Source: Neisseriaceae bacterium
Lineage (GTDB): Bacteria; Pseudomonadota; Gammaproteobacteria; Burkholderiales; Neisseriaceae
Direction of reading: 5' to 3'
DNA length: 5,518 nt
NCBI GenBank assembly: GCA_017989485.1
Contig: JAGNPU010000152.1
Location: 1-5,518, forward strand
Position 1 is the first letter of the stretch. Each line of letters begins with the position of its first letter. Shown one piece after another: positions 1-5,518 of the stretch. Made by a program: the position numbers and the translations under genes. Below the pieces are notes generated by a model. The model was not told the DNA's origin, searched no databases, and saw only the letters and a program-made list of their open reading frames with translations.

Positions 1-2
1 AA

Positions 3-899
3 TTATAATCCCCGCTGCCACTCCTGCCGTAAAGGCACGCTTTGCGGCGCGGCAATCGCCTGTCGCACCTGAGCCAGCAACGCGGCCTTATCCCGGCCCA
101 GCTGGCCTTTTAAAACCAAGTAATTCGACGCATGATCGCTGCGAAATACGGTTTTATTGAGTTCAAGCAGGCTTAAAAATCGTTCTAATTCCACCAGCAA
201 GGCCGCCTGATCTAGGGGCTGAAAGTCTGGATAGCGGGTTTTGAATCGTTCTAGCCCCAGCGGAAAGCTGACCACCAGGGTCGACACATATTCCGGCTGG
301 GCTTCGCTCATCAGCTTGGCCGACTGATCGGCATGTTGTGCGCTGAGTTTGCTGCCCCCCAAGCCGTTAAGAATCATCACCGAACGGGTAATCCCCGCCG
401 CCCCCAGCTTGTTCAATGCGCTGAGCGATGAGGCATACGTCTCGCCTTTATTGACCATAGACAGCACTTCATCATCACCCGACTCACAGCCAATATAGGC
501 CATGGTTAAGCCCGCATCGGCCAACTCTTTCAGCTCGTCCACGGATTTATTCTTGAGGTTACTCGGCAAACAATAGCTAGACACGCGGCCAATGTTGGGG
601 ATTTCTTTTTTAATCCCCGCCAATATCGTCATCAACCGCCGCGTCGACAGCGCCATGGCGTCGCCGTCGGCCAGAAACACGCGGCGCACGTCCATTATTT
701 GCGCCGCACGATGCAGCTCATCCAACACCTGCGCCTCTGGGCGCACGCTGAATTTCTTTTGCGGGGCGGTGTACATTTCACAAAACGTGCACTGATTCCA
801 TGAACAGCCGTTGGTGACGGGCAGAATCAGCGAACGGGCCTCGCTGGGTGGGCGAAACACCGGCTCAATATAATCTATGGGAAACGCTTGCTGCAACAT
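3..899 (-). CDS. Radical SAM protein of the COG1032 type
   Basis: A 298-residue protein, numbered from the ATG at 899. The [4Fe-4S]/SAM-binding motif is NGCSWNQCTFCEMY, with cysteines at 32, 37 and 40. This is CX4CX2C rather than the textbook CX3CX2C. I recall the longer spacing in a subgroup of COG1032 proteins with CSHNxCxFCxMY motifs. Other barrel motifs visible are FLADGDAM (about 76-83), IGCESGDDEVL (about 137-147, the GxESG strand expected near SAM) and NGLGG (about 179-183). The C-terminal FRSDHASNYLVLKGQL (about 253-268) matches a signature I associate with this subgroup. I see no cobalamin-binding domain or extra FeS-cluster domain. The protein is presumably cytoplasmic, and its substrate is unknown. 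It is the last visible gene of a compact group, 31 bases after the DUF805 gene with no terminator between them. The stop TAA lies at the window edge, so any following gene is unseen. Family assignment is firm; function is not assigned. Confidence 0.9.
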   Translation of the reverse strand: MLQQAFPIDYIEPVFRPPSEARSLILPVTNGCSWNQCTFCEMYTAPQKKFSVRPEAQVLDELHRAAQIMDVRRVFLADGDAMALSTRRLMTILAGIKKEIPNIGRVSSYCLPSNLKNKSVDELKELADAGLTMAYIGCESGDDEVLSMVNKGETYASSLSALNKLGAAGITRSVMILNGLGGSKLSAQHADQSAKLMSEAQPEYVSTLVVSFPLGLERFKTRYPDFQPLDQAALLVELERFLSLLELNKTVFRSDHASNYLVLKGQLGRDKAALLAQVRQAIAAPQSVPLRQEWQRGL

Positions 900-904
900 C
901 ACTG

Positions 905-910
905 CTCCTT
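905..910 (-). promoter_or_regulatory. Ribosome binding site that decides the radical SAM start
   Basis: The sequence AAGGAG lies 5 bases before ATG (897-899) but only 2 bases before the in-frame GTG (900-902). The spacing favours the ATG, so the protein most likely starts one codon inside the longest open frame. Confidence 0.75.
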
Positions 911-930
911 ATTTTTAATCATGACCGGCT

Positions 931-1728
931 TCAATCAGGCTTAGGGCCATACTCATTCAGCCAATCCTGACTGGGCTGCCAGCACAAAAACCAGACGAAT
1001 AGCCCCCCCAACAAGGGAAACACATAGCACAGTTGCCACCAGCCTGAACTGCCCATGTCATGGAGTCGTCTGGCCGTCACGGCCAACGTTGGGACGGCGG
1101 TCATCACCGTATACAGACAGGCCCATGTGAGGCCTATGCCGCTGACGACACCGCCCACAAAAAGGCCAATCACGATGGGACTCAAGAATAGGTTTATGTG
1201 GATTAACATATAACACCAAAAGTCGGTTCTCGATGCGCGGCCGGTAAAGTCAGCGTAGCGCTTGAGCGCCTGGCCATAATACTGGGGCGTGGGCATTTTA
1301 ATCGAAGGAAACCCTTTATACGGCCCCTCTACGGGCGGCGCCACGGCGGTTTCTGGCAGTAACTGTACCTGATACTCGGTGAAGCCAGACATGCTGGCCA
1401 ATTCGGGGTCGTAAACCCCCGCCTTAGGTTTTGCCGCAACCGGCGGCTGAACGGCTTTAGCCATGATGTCCGTCGCCGGCATCGCTTCGGCGGCACTGAT
1501 GCTGGGGCCAGTCATTTCTAAGGGCTCGACCAAGGCCGTCACCTTCGTTGCCTCTTGCGCCTCATTCACCGTAAAGGTGACCGTCATGCCTTTTTGCGGG
1601 CCATCATCCCCAAGCCAATCCCGACCGACAAAAGCATAGTAATCCCCTACTGCCGTCATGATCATGCCTCGATTACTCTGCACCGAGTACGCCAATAATC
1701 GCCCCTGCAGGCGCGTTGCCTCATCCAT
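931..1728 (-). CDS. DUF805 membrane protein with N-terminal cold-shock-like domain
   Basis: A 265-residue protein with two domains. Residues about 7-66 (GRLLAYSVQSNRGMI ... YYAFVGRDW ... GMTVTFTV) have the pattern of a small OB-fold resembling cold-shock domains. The aromatic RNP motifs (KGFGFI, VFVHF) are not conserved, so nucleic-acid binding is doubtful. A loose linker rich in Ala and Pro covers about 72-150. The C-terminal DUF805 domain (about 153-265) starts with ALKRYADFTGRASRTDFW and has about three to four membrane segments near 175-192, 193-218 and 231-250. It carries the family signature LAVTARRLHDMGSSGWW (215-231) and ends with the usual NEYGPKP. It should sit in the inner membrane with the OB domain probably cytoplasmic. 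I recall similar N-terminal domains on other DUF805 and TM2 proteins, so the fusion is probably not new. The ATG directly follows the TAA of the upstream kinase-like gene (TAAATG). A GGTGG ribosome site lies inside that gene's end, which suggests coupled translation. Function is unknown. Confidence 0.87.
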   Translation of the reverse strand: MDEATRLQGRLLAYSVQSNRGMIMTAVGDYYAFVGRDWLGDDGPQKGMTVTFTVNEAQEATKVTALVEPLEMTGPSISAAEAMPATDIMAKAVQPPVAAKPKAGVYDPELASMSGFTEYQVQLLPETAVAPPVEGPYKGFPSIKMPTPQYYGQALKRYADFTGRASRTDFWCYMLIHINLFLSPIVIGLFVGGVVSGIGLTWACLYTVMTAVPTLAVTARRLHDMGSSGWWQLCYVFPLLGGLFVWFLCWQPSQDWLNEYGPKPD

Positions 1729-2289
1729 TTATGATCCACCTTCCGGTAAAAAGCCCTGTACTGAGGCCAGTAAATCGTCAACCGACGCAGCGCTGTTTAA
1801 GCGTAAAACAGGGCAACTCAAGGTCGCCAGCCATTGTTCATGACGGTATCGCGTGCGCGAGTGCTCCTGGGTGTCATCGTAGTCGGCGGCCCAAGCCAAA
1901 AACGCCTGGCTGTGGGCATACATATCGCCCCTTTCCCGCACCCGATCACCATAGCGAGCCCGCTCGCGCGCCCGTATTCTGGCCATGCGCACTTCGGACG
2001 CCAGGTATAGGAACACCACCAGGGTAAACTCAGGGATGAAGTCCTGCCCCCAGGTGTATAAGGAACCACTGAGCACCCAGCGTGAATGGCCCGTCAATAC
2101 GGCACGAATGCCGTTCACCCGATCTGCCGGTGCCTGTTTCACCCTAAACGGCTGCGGCGTGTCCTGGCGCCAATAGTGGTCATCGGCATCGACGAACGGA
2201 CAGCTCAAGCGCTGCGCCAGGGCCGCCCCCAAGGTTGAGGTGCCGCTACCGGAGGCGCCTACCACATGAATACGATGATTTGGGGACAT
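1729..2289 (-). CDS. P-loop nucleotide kinase-like (adenylate kinase-related) protein
   Basis: A 186-residue cytoplasmic protein. The P-loop is GASGSGTST at 11-19. The usual Walker A lysine is replaced by Thr17, which I recall as a feature of this group (GASGSGTTTLG). An acidic acceptor-side motif DADDHYW lies at 34-40, followed by TPQPF, WVLSGSLYTWG (71-81) and the hydrophobic strand LVVFLYL (90-96). An arginine-rich, lid-like helix spans about 101-119 (RMARIRARERARYGDRVRE). GDMYAHSQAFLAWAADYD (121-138) and HEQWLATLSCPVLRL (150-164) complete the pattern of small proteins commonly annotated as AAA family ATPase or adenylate kinase. The phosphoryl acceptor is unknown, and I would not call it Adk. 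The ATG has an AAAGGG ribosome site (2296-2301) 6 bases upstream. It heads a compact group with the DUF805 and radical SAM genes. Family is likely; activity is inferred. Confidence 0.83.
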   Translation of the reverse strand: MSPNHRIHVVGASGSGTSTLGAALAQRLSCPFVDADDHYWRQDTPQPFRVKQAPADRVNGIRAVLTGHSRWVLSGSLYTWGQDFIPEFTLVVFLYLASEVRMARIRARERARYGDRVRERGDMYAHSQAFLAWAADYDDTQEHSRTRYRHEQWLATLSCPVLRLNSAASVDDLLASVQGFLPEGGS

Positions 2290-2320
2290 GCTCGGCCCTT
2301 TAAGGCGACATCAAACCCAG

Positions 2321-2326
2321 ATTATA
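2321..2326 (-). promoter_or_regulatory. Perfect -10 box before the kinase-like gene
   Basis: On the minus strand the sequence reads TATAAT, 32 bases before the kinase-like ATG, in the 58-base gap after the GIY-YIG gene. No good -35 box lies 16-18 bases upstream and there is no extended TG motif. It could be a weak or activator-dependent promoter for the three-gene group, or a chance match. Confidence 0.35.
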
Positions 2327-2347
2327 GCCTGAATGAGCCAGCCGCTT

Positions 2348-2641
2348 CTAGCCGCTTAGGTTTAAAGACAGGTCCAACCAGCCGGGGTTTTCCTTTTCGA
2401 TCAGGGCGATACGCCACGACCGTGGCCATTTTTTGATTTTCTTGGCCCGTAACGCCGCCATCTCCTCATCGTCATGCGGCTCGGCGTAGACCAAGAATAT
2501 GGTTTGATGGCTGGCGTAAAACGACGCCCCAGTCAGCTGCTGATGGCTGGCCACCAGCTGGGCCAAGTCGGTGCAATAGCCAATATTCATGATGCTGCGC
2601 TGCTTATTGGCCAGAATGTAAACCCAAAATAGTTTGCTCAT
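2348..2641 (-). CDS. GIY-YIG-fold protein with degenerate active site
   Basis: A 97-residue protein whose length and ends match the small single-domain GIY-YIG family (YhbQ/UPF0213-like). It starts with WVYILANK (6-13) and finishes with KKIKKWPRSWRIALIEKENPGWLDL (67-91), close to the usual KQIKKWRRxWKIxLIEKxNPxWxDL. The expected catalytic positions are mostly altered. The YIG motif is NIG (Asn19 for Tyr), the DLxRR segment is DLAQL (25-29, no Arg), and the REKQIK glutamate is Ala66 in RAKKIK. Tyr8 of the first motif and His33 are kept. The fold is probably intact, but nuclease activity is doubtful. Fold and basic surface suggest possible DNA binding, which is inference. A strong ribosome site, AAGGAGG (2649-2655), lies 7 bases before ATG. 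The preceding gene ilvD is separated by a terminator, so this starts a new unit, possibly continuing into the kinase-like gene 58 bases on. Confidence 0.85.
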   Translation of the reverse strand: MSKLFWVYILANKQRSIMNIGYCTDLAQLVASHQQLTGASFYASHQTIFLVYAEPHDDEEMAALRAKKIKKWPRSWRIALIEKENPGWLDLSLNLSG

Positions 2642-2653
2642 GATGCGGCCTCC

Positions 2654-2683
2654 TTATGCTTTATTCATAAAAATAACGCATAA
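2654..2683. repeat. 30-bp dyad, possible operator of the GIY-YIG gene
   Basis: Two 12-base arms (2654-2665 and 2672-2683) match as an inverted repeat at 11 of 12 positions around a 6-base centre. The dyad covers the proposed -10 box and the expected transcription start, and touches the ribosome binding site. Because the start would fall inside it, it could not be fully transcribed from that promoter. A protein-binding DNA site therefore fits better than an RNA hairpin. The arms are AT-rich, so chance is not excluded. Confidence 0.4.
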
Positions 2684-2698
2684 GCCTGATGATGTCAT
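2670..2698 (-). promoter_or_regulatory. Possible sigma-70 promoter of the GIY-YIG gene
   Basis: On the minus strand ATGACA (2698-2693, 5 of 6 to the -35 consensus) is followed after 17 bases by TATTTT (2675-2670, 4 of 6 to the -10 consensus). The expected start lies about 20 bases before the ATG and just before the ribosome site. A short GATGA/TCATC inverted repeat overlaps the -35 box. The position, just after the ilvD terminator, is where a promoter is needed. Confidence 0.45.
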
Positions 2699-2740
2699 CC
2701 GTATTTTTGAGGGGTGCCCCTATTGCCTGTTGCCACCACA

Positions 2741-2782
2741 CAATAAAAGCCCACCGCATCAACACAGTGATACGGTGGGCTT
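2741..2782 (-). terminator. Rho-independent terminator of ilvD
   Basis: A 14-bp stem (2769-2782 with 2747-2760, one G-U pair) with an 8-base loop is followed on the minus strand by TTTTATTG, which includes the last stem bases. It begins 16 bases after the ilvD stop codon. There is no T tract on the plus side, so it acts for ilvD and isolates it from the genes downstream. Confidence 0.9.
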
Positions 2783-2798
2783 AGCCTGGCCTTAAGCT

Positions 2799-4655
2799 TT
2801 ATTTTTCGACCTGGCTCACGTCTCGCACGGCACCGGTATCGGCGCTGGTGGTCAACGCCGCATAGGCACGCAAAGCGGCAGACACATAACGCTCACGGTT
2901 CACCGGCTTCCATGCCAGCTTGCCACGGCCATTCATCTCATCACGGCGTGCCGCCAGCTCGGCATCGGTCACCGCCAGGTGAATGGTGCGGTTAGGAATG
3001 TCGATCTCAACCGTATCGCCCTCTTGCACCAGGCCGATGGCACCGCCTTCTGCTGCTTCAGGTGAGGCATGGCCTATCGACAGGCCTGAGGTGCCGCCAG
3101 AGAAGCGGCCGTCGGTTAACAGCGCACAAGCCTTACCCAACCCTTTAGACTTCAGGTAAGACGTTGGGTACAGCATTTCCTGCATGCCAGGGCCGCCTTT
3201 AGGGCCTTCGTAGCGAATGATCACGATGTCGCCGGCCACGATTTGATCGGCCAAAATGGCGGCCACCGAATCGTCTTGGCTTTCAAACACGCGGGCGCGG
3301 CCGGTAAATTTCAGAATGCTGTCATCTACGCCGGCGGTTTTCACAATACAGCCGCGTTCGGCAATATTGCCATACAGCACGGCCAGGCCACCATCTTGTG
3401 AATAGGCGTGGGCCAAATCACGGATACAGCCTTCGGCACGGTCATTGTCGATGCTAGGGTAATAACGGTCTTGGCTAAAGGCCTGAGTGGTACGGATGCC
3501 GCCGGGGGCCGCCAAGAAGCGCTGATGCGCCTCTGAGTCGGCATCGTTCACCATGATGTCCCAATGTTTGAATGCGGCGGCCATGCTCGGGCTGTGGACG
3601 GTTGGCAAATGGTTGTGGATTAAACCGGCACGGTCTAGCTCGGCCAAAATCCCCATCACCCCACCGGCGCGATGCACGTCTTCCATATGGTATTTTTGCG
3701 TCGAGGGGGCGACTTTACACAAACACGGCACGTTACGGCTGATGCGGTCGATGTCGCTCATCTTGAAATCCAGACCCGCTTCAGAAGCCGCCGCCAACAG
3801 GTGTAACACCGTATTGGTCGAGCCGCCCATAGACACGTCTAAGGTCATGGCGTTTTCAAAAGCCTCTTTGGTGGCAATATTGCGTGGCAGCACGCTGGCG
3901 TCGTCCTGCTCGTAATAGCGCTTGGCCAAGTCCACAATGGTGCGGCCGGCTTCTAGGAACAAGCCTTTACGCTTGGCGTGCGTGGCCAATAGCGAGCCGT
4001 TGCCTGGCAATGACAGGCCTAAGGCCTCGGTCAAACAGTTCATCGAGTTGGCGGTAAACATGCCAGAGCAAGAGCCACAGGTTGGGCAGGCCGAACGCTC
4101 GGTTTCGTCTACTTGGGCATCGCTAATTTTGTCATTGGCGGCATCCACCATGGCGTCGACCAAATCCAGCTTGCGAATTTGGTTGTCGATGCTGATGACT
4201 TTACCCGCTTCCATGGGCCCACCAGACACAAAAATCACCGGAATATTCAGGCGCATGGCGGCCATTAACATCCCTGGGGTAATCTTGTCGCAGTTAGAAA
4301 TACACACCAGCGCATCGGCGCAGTGGGCATTGACCATATACTCTACCGAGTCGGCAATCAGGTCACGGCTGGGCAGACTGTACAACATCCCGCCATGGCC
4401 CATGGCAATGCCGTCATCAACGGCAATAGTGTTGAATTCTTTGGCCACACCCCCGTGAGCCTCAATTTCACGAGCCACCATTTGACCTAGGTCTTTTAAA
4501 TGCACGTGACCGGGCACAAACTGGGTAAATGAGTTGGCAATCGCAATAATGGGTTTGCCAAAATCAGTGTCTGTCATGCCAGTGGCACGCCATAAAGCGC
4601 GTGCACCAGCCATATTACGGCCATGAGTGGATGTTTTTGAACGATATTGTGGCAT
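2799..4655 (-). CDS. ilvD: Dihydroxy-acid dehydratase
   Basis: A 618-residue enzyme (E. coli IlvD has 616). It dehydrates 2,3-dihydroxyisovalerate and 2,3-dihydroxy-3-methylvalerate to the 2-oxo acids that precede valine, leucine and isoleucine. The 2-oxoisovalerate also feeds pantothenate synthesis. It is cytoplasmic and needs Mg2+ and an Fe-S cluster. Visible motifs are [10 protein letters not shown] (78-87, metal-binding Asp), [12 protein letters not shown] (118-129, with Cys122, Asp123 and Lys124), [17 protein letters not shown] (190-206), MGGSTNT (276-282), [12 protein letters not shown] (484-495) and [15 protein letters not shown] (515-529, active-site loop). The position that is Cys in the [2Fe-2S] type (CNxHL) is Gly49 in PGHVHL. 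This places it with the E. coli-like, oxygen-sensitive [4Fe-4S] type. The start is well supported: AAAGGAA (4661-4667) lies 5 bases before ATG, and [10 protein letters not shown] matches family N-termini. It stands alone, with its own terminator and no ilv or leu genes nearby. No defect is seen. Confidence 0.98.
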   Translation of the reverse strand: MPQYRSKTSTHGRNMAGARALWRATGMTDTDFGKPIIAIANSFTQFVPGHVHLKDLGQMVAREIEAHGGVAKEFNTIAVDDGIAMGHGGMLYSLPSRDLIADSVEYMVNAHCADALVCISNCDKITPGMLMAAMRLNIPVIFVSGGPMEAGKVISIDNQIRKLDLVDAMVDAANDKISDAQVDETERSACPTCGSCSGMFTANSMNCLTEALGLSLPGNGSLLATHAKRKGLFLEAGRTIVDLAKRYYEQDDASVLPRNIATKEAFENAMTLDVSMGGSTNTVLHLLAAASEAGLDFKMSDIDRISRNVPCLCKVAPSTQKYHMEDVHRAGGVMGILAELDRAGLIHNHLPTVHSPSMAAAFKHWDIMVNDADSEAHQRFLAAPGGIRTTQAFSQDRYYPSIDNDRAEGCIRDLAHAYSQDGGLAVLYGNIAERGCIVKTAGVDDSILKFTGRARVFESQDDSVAAILADQIVAGDIVIIRYEGPKGGPGMQEMLYPTSYLKSKGLGKACALLTDGRFSGGTSGLSIGHASPEAAEGGAIGLVQEGDTVEIDIPNRTIHLAVTDAELAARRDEMNGRGKLAWKPVNRERYVSAALRAYAALTTSADTGAVRDVSQVEK

Positions 4656-4669
4656 GCTGATTCCTTTAG

Positions 4670-4698
4670 GCAGGCGAACGCTTCGTGGTTCGTCCTGC
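4670..4698 (-). promoter_or_regulatory. Hairpin directly before the ilvD ribosome site
   Basis: On the mRNA strand GCAGGACGAAC pairs with GTTCGCCTGC as a 10-bp stem with one bulged A and an 8-base loop. The stem ends 2 bases before the AAAGGAA ribosome site. No U tract follows, so it is not a terminator. It could protect the mRNA end or affect ribosome access. An upstream GCAGGC (4750-4745) could compete for the 3' arm. The function is inferred. Confidence 0.45.
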
Positions 4699-4956
4699 AG
4701 TTCCTTAAATAAACAAACAGACGCAGCTGGCGATTAGGGGTAATGCCTGCTGTGGTCACCACCATGGGTAATGGTCATAGGTCATCCGGCAGAGGGATAA
4801 CAGCCCTTTGGGTAAAGGTCTATTGGGTCGGCGACTCTCGTTGGGGTGTCTTTTGGCCCCCATCCGAATCGATGCGTCCATATGGCCATGCCGGCGCAAG
4901 GCTCAAGCATGACCCATAAAAAAAAGAGGCCCATTGCTGAGCGACATCTGACTACC

Positions 4957-4985
4957 TTTTTACGGCATTCGGACAGAAAACTCAA
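4957..4985 (-). promoter_or_regulatory. Possible ilvD promoter
   Basis: On the minus strand TTGAGT (4985-4980) and TAAAAA (4962-4957) are separated by 17 bases, and each matches 4 of 6 consensus bases. This would give a leader of about 295 bases before ilvD. It is a modest match and other starts nearer the gene are possible. Confidence 0.3.
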
Positions 4986-5018
4986 TAGACAAAGGCCATC
5001 TTAGACAGCTTGTAGAAG

Positions 5019-5390
5019 CTAACGCCCTTCCAGCAGCGTGACGAGGGCCAATCCTAGCTGAACCAAACAGTAGCCAATAATGGTCAGCAAGGCAGTCCGT
5101 TCTCACCACAGATACACTCGGCACAGGCGCCTAATGTCATGGTAATCAGGCACATCCTGAGCCAGGTGTGGTGGCAGGCTGGCATGGCGAGCAATCCAAT
5201 AGAGCAAATCATGATTGCGCCATTGCCATAAGCTGACCCAAAAATAATCACAGCTGGGCCGCCCCGCCTGCTGATACAGCCCCTCGTCCGTCCTCAACGC
5301 TCGGATTAAATGACGGGTTTTCATCTGCAACAGCACCACCAACAGCATGATGCCAATGGCCCAAAGTATCGGCAACCATGCCCAACCCAT
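5019..5390 (-). pseudogene. UspB-like membrane protein gene cut by in-frame TGA
   Basis: From ATG at 5390 the frame encodes 95 residues and reaches TGA at 5105-5103. It then continues without a frame change for 27 codons to TAG at 5021-5019. The first part has a membrane segment (about 4-22, WAWLPILWAIGIMLLVVLL) and a polar middle with LRTDEGLYQQAGRPS (32-46) and DYHDIRRLCRVYLW (82-95). After the TGA comes ERTALLTIIGYCLVQLGLALVTLLEGR, a clear second membrane helix. This order (helix, polar region with DxxLYQ..G.P and RRxCxRV, helix) and the total of 123 codons resemble UspB (111 residues in E. coli), an integral membrane stress protein. Similarity is from memory and moderate. The simplest cause is CGA (Arg) changed to TGA. 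Alternatives are a sequencing error, readthrough, or a functional short form. The longer start at 5432 is less likely, because AAGGATGAGGG (5393-5403) precedes the ATG at 5390 and the membrane helix begins there. Confidence 0.6.
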
Positions 5391-5440
5391 GACCCTCATC
5401 CTTAATTTAACCGCCACAATGGCCGTGATCATTAATCAAT

Positions 5441-5464
5441 ATGCGTTGGCATAAGCCAACGCAT
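5441..5464. repeat. Perfect 10-bp inverted repeat upstream of the UspB-like gene
   Basis: ATGCGTTGGC (5441-5450) and GCCAACGCAT (5455-5464) are exact inverted copies around ATAA. The tail on the minus strand is ATTGATTAAT, only partly T-rich, and the plus side has no T tract. It is therefore either a weak terminator of a gene entering from the right or an operator. It lies about 50 bases before the preferred start of the membrane gene. Confidence 0.5.
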
Positions 5465-5518
5465 GGCTTAAAATAACCTCAGTCGACACCATCAATCCTT
5501 TGATCGTCGATGGGCCTA

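Larger units (their letters stand above)
4656..5018. other. Gene-free leader region of ilvD
   Basis: About 360 bases with no convincing gene on either strand. Besides the promoter candidate and the hairpin noted separately, it holds a run of eight A on the plus strand (4918-4925, T on the transcribed strand) without a stem before it. It also holds an odd-centred palindrome GTGGTCACCAC (4752-4762) and a GGTCATA tandem (4773-4785). No leader peptide with an Ile/Val/Leu run is visible, so classical ilv attenuation is not supported. Confidence 0.6.

Noticed and set aside
1716..2027. A plus-strand open frame of 103 codons opposite the kinase-like gene
   Set aside because: It lies wholly opposite confirmed coding sequence and has low-complexity, Pro/Arg-rich content typical of antisense frames.
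2340..2357. Direct repeat AGCCGCTT at the end of the GIY-YIG gene
   Set aside because: It has only two 8-base copies, with no hairpin and no T tract. It is probably chance.
3922..4458. A long plus-strand open frame of 178 codons opposite ilvD
   Set aside because: It is a shadow of the antisense strand of a highly conserved gene, with no ribosome site or family features.
4574..4765. A 63-codon minus-strand frame overlapping the ilvD start
   Set aside because: It overlaps the well-supported ilvD N-terminus in another frame and resembles no family.
4734..4778. A 14-codon minus-strand frame (MTITHGGDHSRHYP) as an ilvD leader peptide
   Set aside because: It has no run of Ile, Val or Leu codons, no good ribosome site, and no terminator/antiterminator pair after it.
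4918..4925. Eight consecutive T on the transcribed strand as a terminator
   Set aside because: No stem of useful length precedes it on either strand.
4782..4985. A 67-codon minus-strand open frame starting with TTG, running through the 8-T tract
   Set aside because: It has no ribosome site and no recognisable family, uses a rare start and lies in the ilvD leader. The T run would be a phase-variation candidate only if this were a gene.
5479..5517. A short minus-strand frame (12 residues ending IDDQRIDGVD, then TGA) as the end of a gene entering from the right
   Set aside because: It is too short to assign. A second frame in the same stretch stays open to 5436 and neither can be preferred.
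1..5518. Neisserial DNA-uptake sequences, CRISPR repeats, insertion sequence ends, tRNA genes
   Set aside because: I looked for them by eye on both strands. Only partial matches to uptake motifs (such as AGCCTGAA) were found, and no repeat arrays or cloverleaf structures.

Overview
All recognisable genes lie on the minus strand, so transcription runs from high to low coordinates. The best taxonomic clue is the dihydroxy-acid dehydratase. It is of the E. coli/Neisseria type, and several stretches (for example [20 protein letters not shown]) resemble my memory of Neisseriales proteins more than enterobacterial ones. I therefore lean towards a beta-proteobacterium of the Neisseriales, with a gamma-proteobacterium as the alternative. 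I found no neisserial DNA-uptake sequence and no Haemophilus-type uptake sequence, so this placement is tentative.

Layout in the direction of transcription. (1) At 5390-5019 lies a small gene for a membrane protein with two membrane segments, resembling the UspB (universal stress protein B) family. An in-frame TGA cuts it just before the second membrane segment. (2) About 360 bases without a convincing gene (5018-4656) form the leader of ilvD. This stretch contains a possible sigma-70 promoter, an 8-T run and a bulged hairpin immediately before the ilvD ribosome binding site. (3) ilvD (4655-2799) is intact and ends in a clear Rho-independent terminator (2782-2741), so it appears to be transcribed alone, with no other ilv gene in view. 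(4) A new transcription unit begins downstream. A promoter-like sequence overlapped by a 30-base dyad precedes a 97-residue GIY-YIG-fold protein that has lost most of the expected catalytic residues (2641-2348). (5) A tightly packed group follows: a P-loop nucleotide kinase-like protein (2289-1729), a cold-shock-like/DUF805 membrane protein that begins on the base after the kinase stop codon (1728-931), and a radical SAM protein (899-3). A perfect TATAAT lies just before the kinase gene, so this group may have its own promoter or may be read through from the GIY-YIG gene.

The only firmly assigned pathway is branched-chain amino acid synthesis (IlvD, also needed for pantothenate through 2-oxoisovalerate). 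The other genes belong to recognisable but poorly characterised families, and nothing in the window ties them to ilvD. The region looks like ordinary chromosome. I saw no insertion sequence, integrase, CRISPR array, tRNA or rRNA. The points most worth following are the stop-interrupted membrane gene, the degenerate GIY-YIG protein with its operator-like dyad, and the hairpin at the ilvD ribosome binding site.
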